Shown here piece after piece: positions 6,801 through 10,346 of a stretch of DNA of 10,346 bases. Below the pieces are notes generated by a model that was not told where the DNA came from, did not search any database, and saw only the letters and a list, made by a program, of their open reading frames with translations. The position numbers and the translations under genes are program-made. This stretch comes from Desulfobulbaceae bacterium (GTDB lineage: Bacteria > Desulfobacterota > Desulfobulbia > Desulfobulbales > Desulfobulbaceae). Each line of letters starts with the position of its first letter. Positions within the stretch are counted from its first letter, which is position 1. The stretch lies in the NCBI GenBank assembly GCA_026990725.1, contig JALXCX010000449.1, forward strand, positions 1 to 10,346. Reading direction: 5' to 3'.

Positions 6801-8909
6801 ACCTTGAATCTGGTTATTACCGATGCAACCATGAATCAGCTCTTTTCTGATGTGCCTCCGGCAATGGATTCCTATGGCGCCATTCATAATCTGGCTCGCC
6901 GGGGAATCGTTATCGGCATGCCCGGAGAGCAGCCGGGCGAGCGCATTTTCTTGCCATTTCAGCAAGTACGGCAGGCCGATGCGTTGAAAATGGTCATTGG
7001 TGCGGCCCAGGCCAGAGGCCTGATCTCCATTATTCAGGACTACAGATTGTTGCCCAATCTTGTCTGGCGTACCGAATATGGTCAGACCAGTTATCGCTGG
7101 TTAACTCCGTATCTGCTGACGGCAGAGAAACTCGGTGCCGTTGATTCGGCTGATACCTTTAACCCGCTTCTCCCTGCAACCAGGGAATGGCTGGCACAAC
7201 TCATCAGCAGGGTATTTAGCCTCTCTGCACCAACAGAATTGTTTAACCCGGACGCATACACCTTTCCGGATCACAACCTTTTTTCCTCGGAAACGGTTTA
7301 TCAGCATGCATTACTGACGGCTTTTTATGGATATATAGGTGTACTGGGAGAATCATTTGATCCGCAGGGATCGCTGGAACGTTTTCAACTGGCGGTTATT
7401 GTTGATAAAATTTTGCGGACCCCGACGTTTACCGGCCTTGCATTTACTCCGGCTGATCCTATTGATGTCCAGGGAAAACAGATGTTCTCCTTTGTGGATG
7501 ATACCGTATTTCAGATTGTGGGTGTTGAAGGCCTGGAAGCACCAGGCTATACAATTACTGCTGATAATACTCTTGTCGACAATGCCGCTCCGCCGGCAAC
7601 ACGAGTAAAGATAGCTGTTGTTTCACCGGATCATGTCGTCAGCGGATCGGAAGTGGTAACCGATTTGTCATCAACCCCATTGTCTGTGACGGCAAAAATG
7701 AAAACCGGTTATCCGCAGGAGGTACGAAGACTGGTTGTCGTTGTGCAGGATATGGAATCCGGAGTAAGATTCCTGAAACAGATTCCGGTATCCTATGTCA
7801 TCCCGGATGACGACCAGGACATGGTGCGTAATGACGAGGATGCCTTTCCCAATGACCCGACGGAATGGTATGATTCTGATAATGATGGTATAGGAGACAA
7901 TGCGGATCTGGATGACGACAATGATGGACACCCGGATACTGAAGACCTCTATCCCATGGATGCAGGGTTATGGCAGGCTACGGATATTGACAACGATGGT
8001 CATCTTGACGCGGAAGATCTCTTTCCCTATGATCCGTTGGAATGGGCGGATTATGACCATGATCTTGTTGGAGATAATATTGATACTGATGACGACAATG
8101 ATGGCATCCCCGACACTGTTGAACTAAACGCCTGTACCTCATCAACGGATTTTGACAGTGATGATGACGGAATATCCGACGGTATGGAAGATGTAAACCA
8201 TAATGGTCAAGTGGATAGTGGAGAGACAAATCCTTGTAATGCAGACAGTGATGGCGATTTGATCCTTGACGGAACCGAACTCGGCATTGTTTTAGGCGAC
8301 ATCGGGCTGGACACGGACTTGGCCGTTTTTGTTCCTGATCTGGATCCGAACTCAATCACCTCTCCGCTTAAGGCTGATTCGGACAATGACCTGCTGATGG
8401 ACGGGGTGGAAGATGCAAACCACAACGGCAGGCTGGATGCCGGGGAGACGGATCCCTTGGTCGTTAATGGTGTGGAATATATTGAAACTGCGATAACAGG
8501 TACAATCAAACGTCCTGCTGGAGATGATAAGATGGATGACACGATCAGTCTGATGGTGTTTGCGCAAGAAGAAAATAATAATACACATTTTGATGTGGAA
8601 TCTATTACTCTACAGGCGGGGGAATCCTCTGCAGATTATTCGCTATCTCCGTACACTGTAGCTGGAAACAAAATATTTATTGGCTATCGTATTGTTTCTT
8701 CCACGGGTGCCAACAGATACAAACCCTACTGTTTTTATTCGCCTGGAAGTACCGTATCTGTACAAAATAAAGCATATTTACTAGACGCAGGAGGTGCTTA
8801 TAATTCACTTGAGATGACAATATTGCAGAATAAACCATTTCCATGGAATCTATTTCTCCCAACGATTCTCAACAATAGTGCAAACACTACCGGTAGAACC
8901 TTGGATTGA
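867..8909 (+). CDS. Giant secreted mosaic surface protein: LVIVD propeller repeats, NBR1-like Ig, SLH triplet, thrombospondin-3 repeats
   Basis: A 2680-residue exported protein, probably displayed on or attached to the cell envelope; no catalytic motif was seen. Residues 1-33 look like a signal peptide (basic start, Phe-rich core, possible cut after GFA). Residues ~85-545 are mostly helical and unrecognised; ~546-1180 are beta-rich and unrecognised, ending in a Gly-rich linker. Residues 1209-1778 hold fourteen LVIVD-type repeats, likely beta-propeller blades. Residues ~1797-1902 resemble the NBR1 Ig-like domain (IPDGS, KIWTFR, FWLKVR). Residues 1903-1985 are cadherin/Ig-like (DPDGD, VTLVASDG). 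Three SLH modules follow near 1993-2040, 2071-2122 and 2131-2183; the first has a degenerate VRQAD in place of TRAE. Residues 2312-2530 are Asp-rich thrombospondin type 3 repeats for calcium. A C-terminal beta domain ends in PWNLFLPTILNN. SLH modules normally sit at a terminus, so their internal position is odd. The frame is intact; the ATG at 867 is chosen because it leads straight into the signal peptide. Confidence 0.95.
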   Translation: MRIYTSKEFNIFFYFFFFLLAIIELGTPGFGFARYPNQQPWVCPDTSGIFTCSPENKLFYADIIDSYNSTIGTNPLSNLGSIYSYISSESGQHGSLVANGLPAKRITAEKRALESLILLDSTGIFQEPEFVNKVYELDNATNQDDVSLTDQESDDLFDLFVKTRVVQHAFQQAFENTSELPKLLQKTSTLDLILDKSTRFFVDMSADAMKATIETFTRKLSLETQISIDIQYDLLVQKIQNDVLEMLDGNVLPPKGIGFLKKVGSYGSSIISAGGAGIRMYAALSYPSMLYAKYSADNIYAKRMVLEQLRPVITNEAYDTISNNLDYIEQQTKIAAWNMFLDSRNIPDISRIIYESFEDLGDVTKGGISAAQLIFKNPQLGKVFARKLRVLFDSKFIKGVGVALHQYEMVKQDTDFKMLGFASAASSSLSGYFSNSDSKMDRFLANLLMVNSQKLFESQSWWTGSYEDLGRITGTLELAVDIGSGISSEGWIVGLLDNKATSTFWRTNQLTAINDIIDPLETIKAFQLYWNRLMYLRMELLGNVTEYDQVHLTDIIPPNVDFFEQEADTSVVQDGETLIHTFLYGLPDTACIRFFDTDTRETRIDIIEKRRTAPYYYFANLELTRGTHDKIVKIAPIYGNVQWNQAYKVNGYFVDPSTQDVSVMDPVFDPELTEKPILFFVLNRDGRKDPVHRVDLRIRSRGEILSLPFTGLNSSEITSASPKIHPISIAEIKSILGADDTDNSSYVQQIGRLLAGKQLSHLNFDFSQFTALDPAHGWAFAYMRPGFVVDVYLGDNQSAYTLRVPIYTLIKDLLISQEDLNDKQRMVVALHTTIEDLLAVVHKELWSFLVSSSTIADLPLQNNPFTGLDVDRMWDANNISVTKPVVQLTGISDWMPDYWEYEIALTREYYDAKFAELKITLPDYFLKQDGGTPLPWPAEGVSLSISMGGNGETFVQSYDHQIDNVQPGGSVILKVPVLNHEALVEGSGSIGNYWISMRILCPGVSQPIWSGAEYSIEYDKSDYPDVQLATPYLEFQTGDAAQFYFDAQAQSFTLQPGMKFCIQMHDQDDPMADWLAENQCESCTYTSYARFVGLDENGSFVADEGFIVRAELTTTGDGRYCLTAPADTEENIAYQFTSFQLDEIDSSTSSSRTITVFPDSQYIQLGWSDDLDAGGNGGNTGGDVLPDPPAECTGTKIACAVGVHTAATLDINYAQDVTVSGGYAYMADGGSGLRIIDISDPIQPVLTATVDTDYAQDVTVAGGYAYVADGGSGLRIIDISDPTQPALTATVDTTGAGSVTVSGGYAYVADGSSGLRIIDISDPTQPVLTATLDTTGAGSVTVSGGYAYVADGESGLRIIDISDPTQPVLTATVDTDYAFDVTVAGGYAYVVTGDGILLDGVSGLHIIDISDPTQPVRVATLGVSFAIDVTVVGGYAYVVDEWAGLRIIDISDPTQPVLTATVGTDYAQGVTVAGDYAYVADEGSGLRIIDISDPTQPVMAATVDTYDAFGVTVAGDYAYVADEGSGLHIIDISDPTQPVMTATVGFYSAIDVTVSGGYAYVADRSNGLRIIDISDPTQPVMTATVDTYDAFGVTVAGGYAYVADRSNGLRIIDISDPTQPVMTATVDTDDAWGVTVAGDYAYVADGISGLRIIDVSDPTQPVLTATVDTDNAWGITVAGEYAYVADRFSGLRIIDISDPTQPVLTATVDTHDAQDVAVAGGYAYVAGFHSGLRIIDISDPTHPILSAIVDTHNAQDVAVAGGYAYVAAGFSGLRITDVNKLFTWSNYYHPKTFCKFVSETIPDGSYLATAASKIWTFRSGNGVISGLKAVQVSADQGLGITATEISLGNIAADTEFTVELPINPSHDNVAIKQSVWKLMDGNNNVISITNSANNIFWLKVRTNRAPKFTDMQFASAGGRVNENVTVPIWAVDPDGDILSFSVEGTGTIANGTYSGVFTTPGVHTVTLVASDGVESARFTLNLVITDATMNQLFSDVPPAMDSYGAIHNLARRGIVIGMPGEQPGERIFLPFQQVRQADALKMVIGAAQARGLISIIQDYRLLPNLVWRTEYGQTSYRWLTPYLLTAEKLGAVDSADTFNPLLPATREWLAQLISRVFSLSAPTELFNPDAYTFPDHNLFSSETVYQHALLTAFYGYIGVLGESFDPQGSLERFQLAVIVDKILRTPTFTGLAFTPADPIDVQGKQMFSFVDDTVFQIVGVEGLEAPGYTITADNTLVDNAAPPATRVKIAVVSPDHVVSGSEVVTDLSSTPLSVTAKMKTGYPQEVRRLVVVVQDMESGVRFLKQIPVSYVIPDDDQDMVRNDEDAFPNDPTEWYDSDNDGIGDNADLDDDNDGHPDTEDLYPMDAGLWQATDIDNDGHLDAEDLFPYDPLEWADYDHDLVGDNIDTDDDNDGIPDTVELNACTSSTDFDSDDDGISDGMEDVNHNGQVDSGETNPCNADSDGDLILDGTELGIVLGDIGLDTDLAVFVPDLDPNSITSPLKADSDNDLLMDGVEDANHNGRLDAGETDPLVVNGVEYIETAITGTIKRPAGDDKMDDTISLMVFAQEENNNTHFDVESITLQAGESSADYSLSPYTVAGNKIFIGYRIVSSTGANRYKPYCFYSPGSTVSVQNKAYLLDAGGAYNSLEMTILQNKPFPWNLFLPTILNNSANTTGRTLD
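898..906. repeat. T9 homopolymer in the signal-peptide codons of the giant gene
   Basis: Nine T residues lie in codons 11-14, followed by further T5 runs interrupted by single C. Such a tract can slip during replication. Losing one T would put the 867 ATG out of frame and bring an alternative upstream ATG (839) into frame with the rest of the gene. Confidence 0.9.
4491..6200 (+). repeat. Fourteen tandem 123-bp repeats encoding LVIVD-type propeller blades
   Basis: The repeats encode residues 1209-1778. Thirteen full units precede a fourteenth that loses the consensus near its end. Twelve of the thirteen are exactly 41 residues; unit 5 (from about 4986) has a 7-residue insertion. The core reads VTVAGGYAYVADxxSGLRII then DISDPTQPVLTATVDT. 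The DNA is nearly identical between units over long stretches; units 9 and 10, for example, differ by a single base across the RSNGL-to-TATV section. Neighbouring units often share the same variants (3/4, 7/8, 9/10, 13/14), which points to stepwise tandem duplication or gene conversion. LVIVD repeats are known from bacterial and archaeal surface proteins and are thought to form beta-propellers; fourteen blades would fit two seven-bladed propellers. Confidence 0.96.
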
Positions 8910-8917
8910 GTTCATAG

Positions 8918-8960
8918 GCCTTGCTCTGCATAAGCAGATAAAAGTTTTATCCAGCAAGGC
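8918..8960 (+). other. Branched (three-way junction) inverted repeat just after the giant gene
   Basis: An outer 8-base stem, GCCTTGCT (8918-8925) with AGCAAGGC (8953-8960), encloses two further perfect hairpins: CTGC/GCAG (8926-8929 and 8934-8937, loop ATAA) and ATAAAA/TTTTAT (8938-8943 and 8945-8950, one-base loop). The structure starts 9 bases after the stop codon, so it would sit at the mRNA 3' end and could protect it or stop polymerase. There is no T-run, so it is not a standard terminator. Confidence 0.5.
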
Positions 8961-8969
8961 AGAGAGTTA

Positions 8970-9106
8970 TGGCTCTTCAGGGGGATCTGAGGGTGAAACG
9001 AGCCAAATAGAATGAATGAAAGTAACTGTGCAGGGGTATCCCCTCTTCGCACATTCAGGCCCGCCGGTATACCGACTGCGTATAGCCTGGTCAACCTGCC
9101 TGCACA
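8970..9106. other. Series of nested and competing stems; possible structured RNA
   Basis: TGGCTC (8970-8975) pairs with GAGCCA (9000-9005), extended inward by TTCA/TGAA. TGTGC plus AGGGG (9027-9036) pairs with CCCCT (9040-9044) and GCACA (9049-9053). CAGGC (9056-9060) pairs with GCCTG (9085-9089) around the palindrome CGGTATACCG (9065-9074). TGTGCAGG (9027-9034) can pair instead with CCTGCACA (9099-9106). Such density within 140 bases suggests a folded RNA or the relic of a mobile element. I do not recognise a known RNA family. Confidence 0.4.
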
Positions 9107-9126
9107 AATATGGGGCACTTCTTCTA

Positions 9127-9220
9127 AGTAACAAAATGTATTAACGTCGCAATAACCTTAGGTTATCTTGAACAATGTAAAAGCTGACATTGAGCAGTAG
9201 ATGGCATATATTTTGTTACT
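9127..9220. repeat. 94-bp element with 15-base terminal inverted repeats
   Basis: AGTAACAAAATGTAT (9127-9141) and ATATATTTTGTTACT (9206-9220) are inverted repeats matching at 14 of 15 positions. Inside are two more perfect hairpins: ATAACCT/AGGTTAT (9152-9158 and 9160-9166) and CAATGT/ACATTG (9173-9178 and 9187-9192). No clear target-site duplication flanks it. It resembles a tiny non-autonomous element (MITE) or a cloverleaf-shaped RNA or DNA structure. Confidence 0.5.
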
Positions 9221-9228
9221 ATTTAAAA

Positions 9229-9272
9229 TAGAAGCCGGCCCCCGGTTGATGCGCTGAACAGTTACAGGCTCA
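9229..9272. repeat. REP-like dispersed inverted repeat, copy 2
   Basis: Positions 9229-9245 match 417-433 at 15 of 17 bases, and CAGGCTCA at 9265-9272 is identical to 441-448. The spacer is 19 bases here against 7 in copy 1. The stem is shorter (AGCC 9233-9236 with GGCT 9267-9270), and the leading G of the GTAG head is absent. Both copies lie in intergenic DNA flanking the giant gene in the same orientation. Confidence 0.55.
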
Positions 9273-9320
9273 TATTATGCGTCCATTTTGCTGTCGTCTG
9301 GAGAGAGTTACGCAATTGCG

Positions 9321-9341
9321 CCTGATCCCCTTATGATCAGG
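9321..9341. terminator. Hairpin downstream of the regulator gene; weak terminator candidate
   Basis: CCTGATC (9321-9327) and GATCAGG (9335-9341) form a perfect 7-base stem with a 7-base loop, about 50 bases beyond the regulator's stop codon on the minus strand. It is preceded on the + strand by the palindrome CGCAATTGCG. Neither strand shows a T-run after the stem, so termination is uncertain. It lies between converging genes, where a two-way stop would be expected. Confidence 0.3.
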
Positions 9342-9390
9342 TGCATGATTATTTCAGGACTAATTCGGGTGATCCGCCCAACAGGTATCA

Positions 9391-10344
9391 TCAGGTCAGG
9401 GAAAGGAGGAAGGACAAAAGGTTGTCGCCTCGTTTAAGTCCTAATTTTGCGCGAATGGATAACCTGTGCCCCTCAACGGTTCTGGCGGAACAGCCGAGCA
9501 GGGCGGCAATCTCTTTTGAAGATTTGCCGGCCTTGATACAATTGGCGATCTTAAGTTCGGTCGGGGACAGCGGTTTGCCGGAGTTAAGTAGAGAATAATT
9601 CATGGAGGCGGTTAAGTCCTCCAATACAACAGCAATGGTCTCCACAATATGCCGTTGCCGGTCAGGGAGCGACATTTCCCGTAGTTGTTCGAAAAGCGGT
9701 AACAACGCCTGCCGGAAGTTGATGGCTGTTTTTTTTTTTAAGAGCTTTTTTTCCTCTTCCATTGCATGCAACAGAGTCCGCAGGCTGAGATTTTTTGCGG
9801 ATAATTCGTTTTCCCGGGCCTGGAGCCTGGCGTTTATTCGTTCCAGTTGCCGGGTCCTTGCATAGACCTTTGCCTCCAATTCATCTTTTTGCTTCTGGAG
9901 CAGGGCTTCCGCCTGTTTTATTGCGCTTACATCACGAAAAAACCATACTCTGCCCCGAAGATTATTTTTGGGATCAACAATAGGGGCCGAATACCTGTCG
10001 AAGAACCTGCCGTCCTTCAAGGCAAGTTCATCTCTGCTCACCGCATCGGGATTCTCCATTAAGGCCTTCACCTGGGCTAAAAATTTTTCAGGGTTTTTCA
10101 GCTTGTCAAGGACAGTCTTAATGCTCTTTTTATCATCTTTGCATTCGATGATATAGTCGGGTATCTCCCACATATCTATAAAACGTTGATTGAAAGATAC
10201 CATCTTCCAGTTCTCGTCAACGACTAAAATGCCATCAAGAGAGACTTCCTGCTGCGCCTGAAGAATATGATTATTAAATTCAAGCTTTCGGACATACTCC
10301 CGGAGCTTGTAATTTTTTCTTTTATCGCTGTTGCCGGTATTCAT
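9391..10344 (-). CDS. PAS domain / coiled-coil / LuxR-family HTH transcriptional regulator
   Basis: A 317-residue cytoplasmic DNA-binding regulator. Residues ~30-143 form a PAS sensor domain (DGILVVDENWKMVSFNQRF, then GRFFDRYSAPIVD and RGRVWFFRDVSAIKQAE, the usual PAS end). Residues ~143-205 are a charged coiled coil, probably for dimerisation or signal relay. Residues ~257-315 are a LuxR/GerE helix-turn-helix (LSPTELKIANCIKAGKSSKEIAALLGCSARTVEGH). There is no receiver or kinase domain, so it is probably a one-component sensor; the PAS ligand cannot be told. The ATG at 10342-10344 is only two bases from the window edge, so a longer N-terminus is possible. It converges on the giant gene and its promoter lies outside the window. 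Its coding strand has an A11 run at codons for LKKKT just after the coiled coil. Confidence 0.93.
   Translation of the reverse strand: MNTGNSDKRKNYKLREYVRKLEFNNHILQAQQEVSLDGILVVDENWKMVSFNQRFIDMWEIPDYIIECKDDKKSIKTVLDKLKNPEKFLAQVKALMENPDAVSRDELALKDGRFFDRYSAPIVDPKNNLRGRVWFFRDVSAIKQAEALLQKQKDELEAKVYARTRQLERINARLQARENELSAKNLSLRTLLHAMEEEKKLLKKKTAINFRQALLPLFEQLREMSLPDRQRHIVETIAVVLEDLTASMNYSLLNSGKPLSPTELKIANCIKAGKSSKEIAALLGCSARTVEGHRLSIRAKLGLKRGDNLLSFLLSLT
9729..9739. repeat. A11 homopolymer (T11 on the + strand) in the regulator gene
   Basis: Eleven A residues on the coding strand span the codons TTA AAA AAA AAA ACA (around residues 202-206), with an A7 run just before. The tract lies between the PAS/coiled-coil part and the HTH, so any one-base slip by polymerase or ribosome would yield a protein without its DNA-binding domain. 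Confidence 0.9.
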
Positions 10345-10346
10345 TT

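Larger units (their letters stand above)
8910..9390. other. Non-coding convergent intergenic region rich in inverted repeats
   Basis: This 481-base gap lies between the 3' end of the giant gene and the 3' end of the convergent regulator gene. I see no credible protein gene. It holds a branched hairpin cluster (8918-8960), several further stems (8970-9106), a 94-base element with near-perfect terminal inverted repeats (9127-9220), the second REP-like copy (9229-9272), the palindrome CGCAATTGCG (9311-9320) and a hairpin at 9321-9341. None is followed by a good T-run, so neither gene has an obvious Rho-independent terminator here. Confidence 0.75.

Noticed and set aside
6281..6965. Overlapping minus-strand frames of 183 and 142 codons opposite the NBR1/cadherin/SLH part
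   Set aside because: The + strand here encodes clear domains without interruption; the antisense frames show no domain and no plausible start region.
8912..9118. 68-codon minus-strand frame after the giant gene
   Set aside because: It lies entirely in the hairpin-rich non-coding region, has no family resemblance and is likely chance.
9127..9220. tRNA-like cloverleaf
   Set aside because: The stems have the wrong lengths, and there is no T-loop (GTTCRA), D-loop or CCA-compatible acceptor pattern.

Overview
The window looks like bacterial chromosome, most likely from a Gram-negative of the Desulfobacterota type. That placement is an inference from the style of the purC C-terminus, the PAS-LuxR regulator and the mosaic SLH/thrombospondin-3 surface protein; no rRNA or other strong phylogenetic marker is present. 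Base composition is moderate, with a visibly AT-richer first half and a GC-richer repeat section in the large gene.

Layout. Positions 1-332 (+) hold the last 109 codons of purC, a purine-biosynthesis housekeeping gene. Positions 333-866 form a gene-poor intergenic stretch with a REP-like inverted repeat, two palindromes sharing ATTGT/ACAAT half-sites, a possible promoter and a possible 15-codon leader peptide that overlaps the next start codon. Positions 867-8909 (+) are one 2680-codon gene for a giant secreted mosaic protein. Its order is: signal peptide, roughly 460 residues of unrecognised mostly helical sequence, roughly 630 residues of beta-rich sequence, fourteen near-identical 41-residue LVIVD-type beta-propeller repeats, an NBR1-like Ig domain, a cadherin/Ig-like domain, three S-layer homology (SLH) modules, calcium-binding thrombospondin type 3 repeats, and a C-terminal beta domain ending in a short aromatic/hydrophobic tail. 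Positions 8910-9390 are non-coding and dense in inverted repeats, including a second copy of the REP-like element seen upstream. Positions 9391-10344 (-) encode a PAS / coiled-coil / LuxR-HTH transcriptional regulator that converges on the giant gene.

How it may fit together (inference). The giant protein is built like a cell-surface or S-layer-attached display molecule: SLH modules for envelope attachment, calcium-stiffened TSP3 repeats, and a double propeller as the likely binding face. Repeat-to-repeat variation sits in two short surface patches on an invariant scaffold. Slippage-prone homopolymers (T9 in the signal-peptide codons, A11 in the regulator) make phase variation of both genes a testable idea. 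Nothing shows that the regulator controls the surface gene; they are only neighbours. No mobile-element gene, CRISPR array, tRNA or rRNA was found.
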